Positions 1 through 10,050 are shown, counted from the first letter of the stretch. The stretch: DNA of 64,000 bases from Triatoma infestans (GCA_011037195.1 JAAEAF010000395.1:1-64000), one strand, 5' to 3'. Notes: generated from the letters alone by a model not told the origin. Program-made: numbers and translations.

Positions 1-779
1 TATAATATTTTTGTATTTGAATCCTTTGCTGGAGCTAAGAGGTTTTCCATCACTAAAGATCTAGATTTGTTGTTTATGTGCATTACTAACTTCTAAAATA
101 TCCTTATAATTTTCCAAATCTTCTACAGTGTATTCGTTGGGCTTTTTTAAAAATAATAATTGTAATAACCCAGGAGTACCTTTATACCAGTTTCCACTTA
201 CATTGATATCATTGCCATCAATGGTTACCTGTGCATTTCCCATCGTCATATCTCCAGTAGGTAATACTCTAACACCGTATCTATCATCTAGATCTTTAGT
301 AACTGAAGTCATATGTTTCAATAAATATGGTTTTATTAAAGATCCTATACATTCTACTTCACCTATCCTTTTCTCCAGTTCCTCTTTACTATGTTTTTGT
401 TTTATTTGCTCCAGAAGAGAATCATCGTCTTCAAACGTCTCTTCTTCCATTGTAATATCTAAAATACCCTTTCGCTGTATGGGAGTTGAAGCTTTAAGGG
501 TAATTTCACTTCTTCTTCTTCTGCTTCTTCTTTAATCGGTAATTTGACATCTTTTTCTTCTTTGAGCGGATCCGTAAGAGTAGAAGCGTCTGACTTTAAT
601 CTTGCTTTTTTAGAATGCTTTCTAGTCTGGTCAACTAACTCTTGAAGCGGTTTCGTAATGGGCTCTAAACTTCTTTCCAAATCTTGCTGTGATAATTGAA
701 GGCCTCTCTTTAAACTTTTGAATTTTTCTCGAAGAGATTTACAAGTTTTGATAAGATGTTGTGTAACTTTAGGATCCAT
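1..779 (-). pseudogene. DUF8207-like protein of Polinton-like elements, frameshifted and cut by the window edge
   Basis: Two open stretches on the minus strand appear to be one gene. The first (779-459, ATG at 779-777) is a charged helical, coiled-coil-like segment opening MDPKVTQHLIKTCKSLREKF. The second (450-61) is in another frame and holds the conserved-looking core GNWYKGTPGLLQLLFLKKP followed by YTVEDLENYKDIL. A TAG at 61-63 interrupts the frame, which then stays open to base 1, so the C-terminus lies beyond the window. The core matches what I remember of DUF8207 proteins found with arthropod Polintons; no search was run. Function is unknown, and an internal virion role would be a guess from its place beside the ATPase and capsid genes. 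The break lies near 450-460. Confidence 0.6.
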
Positions 780-813
780 AATGAAAAATGATAGACATAG
801 GGAAAATATTACT

Positions 814-823
814 CTATATATAG
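814..823 (-). promoter_or_regulatory. TATA-like box upstream of the DUF8207-like gene
   Basis: The sequence ctatatatag lies about 35 bases before the minus-strand ATG at 779 and overlaps the stop codon of the ATPase gene. It is a plausible core promoter in a compact element; nothing else supports it. Confidence 0.35.
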
Positions 824-1509
824 ATGTATGTATCCAAACCTATTCGAAATCTCCCATTATATAAGTCTCTTGTTTTATCTATTGTTAGAAAACCATATGG
901 CTCATCCCAGCAGACCTCACACATCTTTTTAAAATTATTAAATAATACATTTGGTGAACTTACATGATCATTATAAATATGCCTTAAATTTAAATCGTCC
1001 TGCGTAAAAATTATAATAAAATTGGCATTATCACGTATAAGATGTTTAGGGATCCTTGCATAACTTTGTGTTAAATAGAAACAATCAATTCCTCTATGCC
1101 GACCCATACTGAAATATTGTCTGATTATGTCCTGTTGATCCATTGCAATATCATCAAATACAATAATAGAATTTCTTTCTGCATTGTCAGGAGTGATTAC
1201 CTGTTGCGTATCGTTGATTTTGTGATATCCTATTTCTGGTGCTAATTTGAATACTTTTTCTAAATATAAATACTTTTCTTGTTGGAGAGATCGGCTACAT
1301 AAGTATACATTTCCGAATTTTAACCCATTCGGTTGTAAAAGCAAACAAGCTATGAGATTGGTTTTACCAGACCCTGAACTTCCACAAATAAGTGCACGTA
1401 TATTATCGGGCAACAATTGACCATGACGACACTCATTTGCTTCATGATCTTCACCTGAAGGAAACAAGTTATCAACAGGTAAACATTCACTTTGCTTCTC
1501 CAATCGCAT
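814..1509 (-). CDS. Genome-packaging ATPase (FtsK/HerA, poxvirus A32-like)
   Basis: This 231-residue protein has Walker A GSSGSGKT at residues 43-50 and Walker B IIVFDD at 115-120, followed by YLTQSY at 145-150 whose glutamine is a likely sensor residue. Spacing and short length fit the A32-type packaging ATPases of Polintons, adintoviruses and virophages, which pump DNA into the capsid. The frame is intact from ATG (1509) to stop, making it the best-preserved gene of the element. It is divergent from the phospholipase gene, with a 66-base gap between start codons, and lies just upstream of the DUF8207-like gene on the same strand. Family assignment is secure; activity of this copy is not tested. 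Confidence 0.92.
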   Translation of the reverse strand: MRLEKQSECLPVDNLFPSGEDHEANECRHGQLLPDNIRALICGSSGSGKTNLIACLLLQPNGLKFGNVYLCSRSLQQEKYLYLEKVFKLAPEIGYHKINDTQQVITPDNAERNSIIVFDDIAMDQQDIIRQYFSMGRHRGIDCFYLTQSYARIPKHLIRDNANFIIIFTQDDLNLRHIYNDHVSSPNVLFNNFKKMCEVCWDEPYGFLTIDKTRDLYNGRFRIGLDTYIYI

Positions 1510-1538
1510 ACTGATGATGACGAGTTTGATTTGCAGCC

Positions 1539-1547
1539 TATATAAAT
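1539..1547 (+). promoter_or_regulatory. TATA box for the phospholipase/minor capsid gene
   Basis: The sequence tatataaat lies 37 bases before the ATG at 1576, in the short gap between two divergent genes. Position and sequence fit a eukaryotic core promoter. Confidence 0.45.
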
Positions 1548-1575
1548 AGAATCAGTCCTAAAAACAGTCATCATA

Positions 1576-2318
1576 ATGAGAAAGAAAACAACCGGGAAAG
1601 GTTTAATAAATTCAGTGATTAACAAGCTTCCATTTGAAGTGCATATTCCAGGATATAAATTTTGTGGCCCCGGAACGAAATTACAAGAAAGACTAAACCG
1701 TGGTGATAAAGGTGTTAATCCCTTAGACGAGGCCTGCAAGGAACACGACATTGCATATTTTAAAAACAAAGATTTGAAATCAAGGCATAAAGCTGATCGC
1801 ATCTTAGCAGAAAAAGCTTGGCAAAGAACAAATGCAAGTGACTCATCTTTTGGTGAAAAAGCAGCTGCTTGGGCAGTTACAAACGCGATGAAAGTGAAAG
1901 TAAAATTAGGTAGTGGTGGTGGTATCAAGAAGAAAAAAAAAACTATCAAAGATATAATAGTGCAGCTCGCGTAACTTCACCTACATCAATTAGTGGAGCC
2001 GCCAAAACGGCACTCAAAAAAGCTAAAAAGTTTTTAGCAAAATCAAAATTACACAAATTACCAAGAATATTGCCAGTCCCAAGAATTGGAGGTGTTCTAC
2101 CTTTTCTAGTACCATTGTTTGCTGGTTTGTCTGCTCTAGGAAGTCTAGCAGGTGGAGCAGCAGCGGTTGCTAAGGCAGTTAAAGATACAAGAGATGCTAG
2201 AGATCGTTTGGAAGAAATGAGACGTCACAATAGGAAAATGGAAGAACAGAAAATTGGTAAAGGTTTGTACCTTAGACCATATAAAAAAGGATATGGTCTT
2301 TATATTATGCAAGATTGA
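1576..2318 (+). pseudogene. Minor capsid protein with parvovirus-type phospholipase A2 domain, one frameshift
   Basis: The first part (1576-1974, 132 residues) has the calcium-loop motif CGPGT at residues 30-34 and the catalytic pair HDIAY (His57, Asp58), the signature of parvoviral VP1-type phospholipase A2. Known relatives act on endosomal membranes during entry. The frame then breaks at an A10 run (1933-1942). The frame of the second part (2070-2318) is already open from that run onward and gives a lysine-rich stretch, then a hydrophobic glycine/alanine helix (LFAGLSALGSLAGGAAA) and a basic tail. Such a layout is usual for this gene in insect Polinton-like elements. One base in the A run accounts for the whole break, so a sequencing error is as likely as decay. 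Confidence 0.8.
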
Positions 2319-2354
2319 CTACTTCCTGACAGAGCTCTCACAAATATAGATTTG

Positions 2355-2672
2355 ATGAAATTTGCTAAAAACGTACCTCATTTTAGAGGTGTCTATATGC
2401 GTGATTCTTTGCCAAGTTATCCTAAAACTAATGAATGTGGTATTGTAAATCTAGATTCAACACAAAACATAGGTACTCATTGGGTTGCCTATATTAAAAA
2501 AAGTAATAAAGTAAATTATTTCGATCTTTATGGAAATCTAAGACCGCCGTTAGAACTCCTTCATTATTTCAGAAACTGCGATGTTATCTACAATCGTAAA
2601 AGATATCAAGATTTCGGAACTCCGTATTGTGGGCATTTGTGTTTGAAATTTCTATATAATAATGAAGAATAA
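2355..2672 (+). CDS. Adenain-like cysteine protease (maturation protease)
   Basis: With ATG at 2355 the protein has 105 residues. It carries the adenovirus-protease catalytic set in order: His42 in GTHWVAY, Asp57 in NYFDLYG, Gln85 as oxyanion residue in RYQDFGT, and Cys92 in YCGHLCL. Relatives cleave virion proteins during assembly. The frame is open upstream from 2319, and the codons before 2355 look conserved, so the true start may have been lost to mutation or the protein may begin at the TTG at 2352. It follows the minor capsid gene by 36 bases and precedes the penton-like gene by 19. The C-terminus is short compared with adenovirus protease (about 200 residues) but ends right after the Cys motif, as I recall for insect elements. 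Confidence 0.85.
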   Translation: MKFAKNVPHFRGVYMRDSLPSYPKTNECGIVNLDSTQNIGTHWVAYIKKSNKVNYFDLYGNLRPPLELLHYFRNCDVIYNRKRYQDFGTPYCGHLCLKFLYNNEE

Positions 2673-2691
2673 GCATTTACGGAATTCAGTC

Positions 2692-3373
2692 ATGTCTTAT
2701 ACGTTTACCTTATCAGGAACTTCAAGCACTCTTAGTGCCGATCTGTTTCCACCAATTAATTTAGATGATGATTTTAGCATTGGTTACTAAGTTTTCAGTC
2801 ATACAATTCCATACCGAATATCATTGAAGGATTTAACAATCTTTTCATTATGGAGACAATGTTATTAGTTTACCCACAGGAACTTATGAAGTAGAAGCAA
2901 TAGCACGTTATCTAAAATCACATATAAAATCACCAGATTCATTGAAATTGAAAGGTAATACTAATTCTTTGAAGGTGGAATTAACATGTACACAACCTGT
3001 TTACTTCAATAAAGAACATTCGATTGGACCTTTACTGGGGTTTACTAAGCATGAGGTGTTAGAAAAAATGATCACTCATAAATCAGACGAAATTGTACAG
3101 ATTCATAGTGTCAATACAGTTGCTATTAACTGTAATATAGCATCCGGTTCGTATAAAAATGGGAAACCAGGACATACTATATATGAATTTTCTCCATTAG
3201 TTCCACCAGGATTTAAAATCGTACATGAACCATCTCCAGTCATTTACTTTCCAGTTATCGGTGAAGTGATCAACAATATAACACTTGTTATAACAGATCA
3301 AAACCAGAACTTGGTGGATTTTCGTGGAGAGACAATCACCTTCAGATTACATCTAAAGAAAAATGGGTATTGA
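2692..3373 (+). pseudogene. Penton-like minor capsid protein (single jelly roll), broken
   Basis: A start at 2692 opens with MSYTFTLSGTSS and runs into a TAA at 2788-2790. A second stretch, open from about 2850 in another frame and ending at 3373, supplies the rest and includes PGHTIYEFSPLVPPGFKI and a C-terminus with VDFRGETITFRLHLKK. Placement between protease and major capsid genes, length near 220 residues and beta-rich character agree with the penton protein of Polinton-like elements, which forms capsid vertices. At least one indel plus a stop separate the halves. The name rests on gene order and remembered family features, not on a search. Confidence 0.65.
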
Positions 3374-3388
3374 TTTTCGAAGTATAAA

Positions 3389-3514
3389 ATGGATTACACT
3401 GCGGTGAAAGCAACTAGTATTCAAAGAACGCCTTACCGAGCGTTAACACCATCAAATATTTACTTTCTACAAAGTATAGGACTTTTGATTAAACCAAAAT
3501 GGAAGAAATACTAA
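3389..3514 (+). CDS. Small conserved-looking ORF before the major capsid gene (41 residues)
   Basis: The frame runs from ATG at 3389 to TAA at 3512-3514, starts 15 bases after the penton-like gene, and overlaps the putative major capsid start (3499) by 16 bases. The product is basic, with RALTPSNIYFLQSIGLLIKP near the end. It has an intact frame in a region where its neighbours are broken, and the tight packing suggests a real gene. I do not recognise a function. Confidence 0.4.
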   Translation: MDYTAVKATSIQRTPYRALTPSNIYFLQSIGLLIKPKWKKY

Positions 3515-4706
3515 ATGTGAACAAAAGAGTGAGTTTTGAGGAGTGAATAACGGATTTTGAGTATCACACCCATCAACCCTATAACCAATCATTGGAAAAT
3601 TCTGATGAAATTATAATTGCCGTGCAACAGCAAGACATCTACACTGTTCCAGCCAAGAGTTTTCTTTACATTCAAGGACAATTGGTTCAAGAAGGAAAAA
3701 CAACTATAGATCCAAGTGTATTGAGATTTGTAAGAAATGGAGTTTTGTTTTTATTTGACGAAATCAAGTATCAGTTGAATGGTGTATTGATTGACCATGT
3801 TCGGAATCCTGGAACTGTTAGTACATTAAAAGGTTATGCGTCTCTAAGCCCGGACAAGGCGTTAGGATTAGAGATGAGTGGTTGGATGATGCCTGAAGAA
3901 TATGTGAAATTAGCTGATGAAAAAGGCAACTTTGACGCTTGCATCCCACTAGACATCGTAATGGGTTTCTTCGAAGATTATAATCAAATAATTCTACAGG
4001 GAAAACATGAATTAATTCTTCATCGCAGCAGAACGGATAATGATTGTATTCAAGTTGTAGGGGAACACGCTGATATTAAGGCCTCCATTAAATTAAAATC
4101 AGTCCAGTGGAAAATGCCTTATGTTAAAGTTTCTGATGAACAAAGGTTAAAATTTTTAAATTTTGTCAACAAAGGAAAAACGGTTCACATGGCATTCCGA
4201 TCATGGGATTTAATAGAATATCCCTCTCTACCTGCTACAAAGAAGCTTACATGGGCGGTGAAAACTACAACAAATTTAGAAAACCTCGATATGTTATAAT
4301 TGCGTTTCAGACAAATAAAAAGAATAATTTAAAAGCTGATATGTCTGAGTTCCATCATTGTAATATATCAAATGTTAAATTGCATCTAAATTCAGAGGTT
4401 TATCCTTATGATGATCTTAACATAGACTTCTCAAAGAATCACTTTTCAATGCTATACTATATGTATCAAAATTTCCAGCACAGTTATTATGGAAAGGAAA
4501 ATGAACCTATTTTAAGCAAGGAACAGTTCAGGGACGAGGGACCGATTATCGTCATAGATTGCTCGCGTCAAATAGAAGCGGTTAAAGCCAGTTCCGTTGA
4601 CATTAGAATAGAATTGGAAGCTGCAGAAAATTTTAAAGCTGGTACAACAGCCTACGCTTTAATTTTACATGATGCACTAGTTGAATATAATCCATTACAG
4701 GTTTAG
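3499..4706 (+). pseudogene. Major capsid protein (hexon-like, double jelly roll), broken
   Basis: The frame begins MEEILNVNKRV at 3499, meets an in-frame TGA at 3544-3546, and stays open in the same frame to 4299. The C-terminal part continues in another frame to 4706, with the switch in a short A run near 4282. The readable protein is about 400 residues long, with YQLNGVLIDHVRNPGT in the first half and YPYDDLNIDF and FRDEGPIIVIDCSRQ in the second. These fit the major capsid protein of Polinton-like elements. It follows the penton-like gene and ends 67 bases before the next + gene. A segment of it (4550-4631) is duplicated in inverted orientation downstream. One stop and one frameshift make the copy inactive as written. 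Confidence 0.8.
4550..4631 (+). repeat. Arm 1 of an 82-bp perfect inverted duplication (inside the capsid gene)
   Basis: These bases are exactly the reverse complement of 4845-4926, all 82 positions matching; matches stop at 4549/4927 and 4632/4844. The stretch codes the capsid segment with IDCSRQIEAVKASS. Confidence 0.95.
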
Positions 4707-4844
4707 TTAGAAGAATATAAGGGAAGGAGGTAGTATTAATAGAGGAGATTTGGAGGAGAAAATCAGTTCATAATGCGTGCTGGTGTAATTGACTTCCAGG
4801 GTTATCTTACTCCTCAGAACGGTTATATTGCCAAGGAAGTGAGC

Positions 4845-4926
4845 ATTTTCTGCAGCTTCCAATTCTATTCTAATGTCAACGGAACTGGCTTTAACCGCTT
4901 CTATTTGACGCGAGCAATCTATGACG
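4845..4926 (-). repeat. Arm 2 of the 82-bp inverted duplication (inserted copy)
   Basis: This is an inverted copy of capsid-gene bases 4550-4631 lying between the first and second conserved parts of the next gene. The arms are 213 bases apart. Perfect identity next to many frame breaks suggests a young or gene-converted event. Confidence 0.95.
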
Positions 4927-5351
4927 GCAATCATAGATGTGGACTACCCTCCAGTGTTTTGGCATTGGTTATTCAAACCTCCTTCTCAAGAAGATATCCA
5001 AGATTTATCTACAAACAAATGGATATTTCATAACCTTCATGGAATAAATTGGTATGATGGAGATGTAGAATATTCTGAATTAAGAAGCTTGTGTCAAAAA
5101 TCAGCAGAAAATTTCACGATATTGTTTGCTAAGGTCTTGAAAAATCTGTTTTTCTTGAAAAACTTATTGGAAAAGAAGTCTTTGATCTTCAAGATTTTGG
5201 CTGCCCATCACTGAAATGTCTCACTTCAACAATGGAATTTACTAAATGTATCTACCATTGTGGAAAGAAATCCAACTGTTCATTAAAATTTGCAAAGATA
5301 TTAGCCAATTGGATTTCAAATAATAGATCAAAGGTGGATCTTTATGATGCA

Positions 5352-5540
5352 AGAATAAGGGAAAAAACATTTAATCATTGGACGGGATCAGTGAATGCAA
5401 GTTTACTTTCATTTAATGGCTTCTTCTACACAAGAAAACACACGTTAAAATGCATTTATTGCAGGCTTGAACTTTTAGACAATATACACTTTTGCCCTTG
5501 TGCTATACATAAATTAAATAATCCAAAGTGCATTTGGTTT
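5352..5540 (+). other. BIR (baculovirus IAP repeat) zinc-binding domain
   Basis: The segment has the BIR pattern: an N-terminal RxxTFxxW (RIREKTFNHW), then GFFYT, then the zinc ligands Cys-x2-Cys-x15-His-x6-Cys in CIYC and HKLNNPKC. Canonical BIR spacing is C-x2-C-x16-H-x6-C, so the fit is close. BIR domains bind caspases or IAP-binding motifs and block apoptosis in baculoviral and cellular IAPs. No RING finger follows; the protein ends 7 residues after the last ligand. Zinc residues are all present. Anti-apoptotic function here is inference from the family. Confidence 0.7.
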
Positions 5541-5564
5541 GTAAAAAATGGTTTAATAGAATAA

Positions 5565-6008
5565 ACAATTGTTTTAATCTCTTGTTTACTTTTTTGTTTT
5601 TTCTAACCTAATTATGATAACTTTATTGGTAAGGTTAAATGAAAAAAAAACATTTTTTTCTTTATCTTTCAGCCTTTATTACCAAAAAAAAAAAAGAAGA
5701 AATTATTATTCAACACAAGTAAGTAAAGCGTAAACGCTTATCAGTTTTAAAGATAATGGCTTTACATTTTTAAAAAGTAATGGTATAATACAATTGTTCT
5801 TACATATTACAACATAAGGATTTCTGCTTGAAGTATGATTTAATCTTAAAGAGTACTTTACACTATTCAATGAAGTAGGACCTATGCTTTTAAAAATAAA
5901 TACAAAAACTACTAATTGTTAAAAAAAGATAAATATGGAACACCATTCACATTTTTTCGGTTTAAAAAGTTCAAATTGTTTACTGCAACTATATGAGGAA
6001 TAAATAAT
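5565..6008. other. AT-rich gap between convergent genes
   Basis: No gene seen. The stretch holds several A and T homopolymers (around 5641-5700) and separates the ends of the BIR-containing gene (+) and the polymerase region (-). Poly(A) signals for both genes would be expected here, but none stands out. Confidence 0.5.
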
Positions 6009-6218
6009 TTAGAACAAAAGTTTTTTAAATTTACAAGAATATTCATTTGCATTCTTTTGTACAGCAAAAGAAGCTATATTAAAGCTTGCAAACATTTTTA
6101 AATTTCGTTTTATAATTTCTAAAACTTCATCCATTGGATGGAAAAAAATTCTTTCAATTATCTGAAGGATTTCCTCATTTAAATATACATCATCGCCAGA
6201 TTTTAAGACATCTAACAA
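6009..6218 (-). CDS. Small unrecognised ORF just after the polymerase stop
   Basis: The open stretch is in the same frame as the polymerase C-terminus and begins right after its stop (6225-6227). It gives 69 residues, acidic then basic, with GDDVYLNEEILQIIERIFF. The first codon is TTG at 6218, so there is no clear start. It may be a separate small gene that lost its ATG or an extension of the polymerase beyond a stop. Not recognised. Confidence 0.25.
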   Translation of the reverse strand: MLDVLKSGDDVYLNEEILQIIERIFFHPMDEVLEIIKRNLKMFASFNIASFAVQKNANEYSCKFKKLLF

Positions 6219-6224
6219 AAAAAA

Positions 6225-9200
6225 TTATTCTTTAAATCCTATTGCTTTAGTATTTATTCCATTAGCATCAATTATCCGTTTATCATCATGTGAAGATAAA
6301 CTTATTTTTTTTATTTTTACAGTAAACATATCATGTTTTATGGATTTTATATTGTTAACTGGTGTTCTCATAACACTTTTGGTTTGTAAACACTTCAAAT
6401 AGTCCTTATATTGAATAAATTTTTTTAATGCAGAATTTTGGATTCCCTTAGCCTTAAAAATTTCCTTGAAATTATCTTCAAAACGGATTGCATACATTTT
6501 CGCTTTAAGACCTACAAATTCTGTAATAATTCTCCCACAAGCTTCATCTTTAAATTTTCCGAGTTTCTTCTTGTTTTTAGTTGAAAAACAGAGGTGATCA
6601 TTAGGGTAATCTGAAGTATCCAAATAATCTAATATAGCTAGCATATCCTGAAATATACAGTTTGTCCTTATGAAGTATATGAACGAATCTGTATCCATAT
6701 ATGCAAGCGAGAGCTTCTCTGGACCGTACTTAGGAAGCATTACTTCATAATGATACTCATACATAGTGTGCTTAGCTAAGTCTAAAACACTTAAACCTAT
6801 GCATATCGGTTTCACGAATTTTATAACAGTTTTGCCCATATGTACTGCTGCTAAATTTTCTCCATAAAGTGTTCGATCTATAAATGTTGGTTTTGAAATT
6901 AAATTTTCCAATTTCTTGGCGTCACATACTAATTTTATATTTCTTCTATTGCGCAGATTTTCCATCGTTTTCCCATAAACTGAATTGTTATAAAGCTTAT
7001 ATAAATCTTTTTCAAAGTTATTCGATGCAGATGCACGAAGATTGGTATTATATTCAATGAACGGTCTTAAAAATTCACGTTGACGAAATTTCAACACTCT
7101 ATTTATTTTTTTTTAAATAATCCCATGTCTTAGGGCTTGTTTTAAAGCTACGTAATGAACAATGTAATTATTTCTATCGTTTAAATGAGGCACCAACTTT
7201 GTTTGCTTGTTAATTTTGATGACTTCTGGTAAGAAAGGTAAATCGTTATGTAATTGGTGCAATTCTTTTGGGTAAGCTAAGTCTACATCTAAAATGTATC
7301 CTTGTCTGAATTTTCCTCAATCTTCTCTAAATTTATTTCTTTTGGGGACGTCCATGTAAATTCTGCATAAGGTAATGGTTTGATCATTGAATAACCATAT
7401 AAATTGTTACAATCTTGATATGAGATAAATGTACTATCTAAATTTGGATCATAATCTTGTAAGTACTTGTTGTTGGCTTTGCAATGGCGCTGAGAAACTT
7501 GACAAATTCCACCACGAATACCTTTTTCAACCATCAAAATCATCGAATAATCTTGGAGTAATTCGAGCTCCACATGTGTTAAACGTAACATAGCGTCCCA
7601 TGATAGTCCAGGTAAGGTATAATAGTGAGCAGGATCAAGAAAATGTGTTTTCATTGTGACATCACGGAAATTTTCAAAGATAACTGATAAAAAAATTACA
7701 TCTGATTTTAAGTAATGGTCGCTATAGTCGCCCAAATTTTTACATTTAAAAACTGACCACACTTTTTTGGCATGTTCATAATCTTCTTTTGTTATTGAGG
7801 AACATGTTAATTTATTAGAAAATTCTTCAATTGAAGGTAGGGCAGTCACTTGTAATTTGTCAAAAGATGTTATATAGTCATAGGGAAAAACCCCCTTTCT
7901 AGTTAAAAGTTTAATCTGTTCCTCGTTATAAAATCTCTCTAGTTCTCTAAATGTGGGCAGATTTCTCACTAAACTATCCAAGCTTGCAGGCATGAACCTG
8001 TATGTGTCTAAAAATCTAATTGAAAAATCATTGTTAATTTTCTTGGAAAATGATATATATTTTTCTTCGGTATTTGGAATCACAAATATTTCTTTATTGT
8101 CGTATCCAAGATTTTTCACTATATAGTGACTGTCGTACCCACTTAAATTGTGGAAAAAAACTGGTAAAAATTTCGGATTTCTAACTTTTAAATTACAGGA
8201 GTTGTGGGCAGCTCCTCTAAATTTTCCTGTCAAATGGCAATGATCACGAACTTTCTTTTCATCAAGTTGAAACGCTTCACCACACATAAAACACTCATTT
8301 GCAGATTCAAATAAAGTTTGTTCTTCCTGAGTGAGAGGAATCATTGGTGCGTTTAATTTATAGATTTTTGAAACTTCCTCAGCTATAGTTTTAATGCATT
8401 TTATAAATTCTTCAGCCGCATCTTTTCCTCGGTATAAATAAGGTTTTTTAGGTATATTTGAAGGTATGTTGGCCACGTCATCTGTTGTTTTTACATACAA
8501 ACAAAAACTCATGGCTTCGTGCTTTTGATATGGTATTGTTTTTCTATTAACATTCAATTGCGTATCATGCTCTATAGGATGTAAAATTGATTCAAAATCT
8601 GCATAAACTACAAAATGTATTCTCGTACCTCGTTCCATACTTTCAAATTTGATATATGGCTTATCAGTTGGTAGTTCTATTCTAACTGGTTTATTGTTGT
8701 TACAAAGTTCCAGATGTTCTTGCAGTTTTATTTTCCCATCGTGTTTTAAGTAAAAGTGTGTGAAACACCTCTTGCAGCTAACTATTTTACCAGTATTCCT
8801 GGTTAATTGGCTATGAATAAGACGTTCAAAGTTTTGAATGTATATATAATGTTGTACATTATCTTTGCTAATTAATAATAAATCGCGATGATCGTCCAGT
8901 TCTTGTTTACAGATTTTTAATGGATAAACATTCTGTTTTTTATCTAATCCAAACACATTAATTGATATATTGTTCTTTTTTTCAAATTTTCTTATTTCAT
9001 GCAGAGGTGTGGGAAATGTAATGTTTGAAAAATCATATCTTTGCAATAAATCAGGAGTATACTTGCTTACTCTATGAGGTGTTATTTTTACGAATTTAGC
9101 TAAAACAGCATATTGGAAACATTTTAAATCATTACTTTTAACATTAATACAAGCACGTTTACGAGCTATATTGGAAGGTAAAGGTATATATGAACTACCT

Positions 9201-9800
9201 TTTAGTGGTTTGTACTTGTTGATTTTTAGACGAGCTCCACCGACACCAAATAAAGACCAATTGCTTTTTTTTAATTGTGTCTCCTCCAGTTCTTCTTGTA
9301 TCTTGATAAAAGCTTTATTCAACACATCTTCTAAATTTGTCTCTTCTACTGCAATAATATTTTTCTAATTCTTCTCCTAAGTGATTGTACAGTTTACATT
9401 CAACAAATATGCTGAATTTAATACTATTATGTTCCAGGAGTTCTTCTTTTAGGCAATTTATTATTTTATCTTTAATTGATAGTAGAAATGAATAGAGATC
9501 AAAATTTTGTTTGGATCGTATGAAAAATGATTTTAATCGGCCAGAAAATCCAGTCTCATATTGTAAAATACCTTCACTATCATGAGGTTGCGCTAAAAGA
9601 GTTCCCCTCTTAGGTTCTGTTTTGGCTTTCTTTTGTAGTGGTGCTCTGGTACAGTATGCTTCATGTCGAATTAAGTTGTAATAATTATCAAATTGGTTTC
9701 CACATTTCGTACAAAGTCCTTCAAATTCTTCTCGACATTGTTCTTCATGACGTTTTCTTTTTTTTATGCTTGAAAAATCTTTCTTTATACGATTATCCAT
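6225..9800 (-). pseudogene. Protein-primed family B DNA polymerase (pPolB), frameshifted
   Basis: The gene reads from ATG at 9800 leftward and would give about 1190 residues, normal for Polinton pPolB. In order it has: an N-terminal C-x2-C...H...C zinc finger (CTKCGNQF); a Cys/His cluster like endonuclease VII zinc sites (CFMCGEAF, then DHCHLTGKFRG near 8190-8300); exonuclease motifs YADFES and NLSGYDSHYIV; polymerase motif A region CNNLYGYSM; motif B LYNNSVYGKT; and motif C YMDTDS with both aspartates. It copies the element DNA from a terminal-protein primer. Frame breaks lie near 9345-9360, near 7300 (a G run) and at a T9 run on the + strand (7106-7114); each looks like a single-base indel, and all catalytic motifs survive. 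The identification is firm. Confidence 0.92.
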
Positions 9801-9861
9801 TTGAATAAGTGAGAAGTAATTAATAAATTTAGAGGTATTATCTATACCTAGTTGATAATGC

Positions 9862-10050
9862 TAAATGAGTTATTGTCTTAATTTATACCTTTATAAATCA
9901 ATGATAGTGATTCAGATTTATAATAACATATCTTCTGATAAAACTTTACAATTAAATCAGTTACCTGAAGAGTTTTCAAGCTCTGTCACGATTGATCTTC
10001 CACAATTTTTTGGAGGTATTTCATGGGCTTGAATGAATGCAATTAAAGGC
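9862..10050 (-). pseudogene. Diverged tandem copy of the C-terminal part of the next gene
   Basis: This stretch aligns by eye with 10184-10370 in the same orientation (shared words include taaatgagttattgt and gagttttcaagctc). It lacks about 20 bases and has an altered frame. It looks like a decayed local duplication of the gene below, roughly 320 bases away. Confidence 0.6.

Larger units (their letters stand above)
4773..5564 (+). pseudogene. Conserved Polinton-element protein of unknown function ending in a BIR domain, disrupted
   Basis: The gene starts at 4773 with MRAGVIDFQGYLTPQNGYIA. It is interrupted by the inverted capsid fragment (4845-4926) and resumes at about 4930 with DVDYPPVFWHWLFKPP and GINWYDGDVEYSELRSL. 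It shifts frame near 5135-5145, at a G run, and continues through CPSLKCL and CIYHCGKKSNCSLKFAK to the BIR segment and a stop at 5564. The DxQG start and the FLFKPP-like motif resemble a protein I remember beside insect Polinton capsid genes, sometimes described as nuclease-like; I do not assign a reaction. The last 190 bases are a BIR domain (separate entry). Its end faces the polymerase gene, which runs the other way, across a gap of about 440 bases. Breaks: one insertion and at least one indel. Confidence 0.6.

Noticed and set aside
128..535. Plus-strand open frame of 135 codons
   Set aside because: It lies opposite the DUF8207-like gene and ends in poly-Leu from a CTT-rich run; antisense shadow.
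4707..4934. Minus-strand frame resembling the capsid protein
   Set aside because: It reads the inverted 82-bp capsid copy plus antisense of the next gene; not a separate gene.
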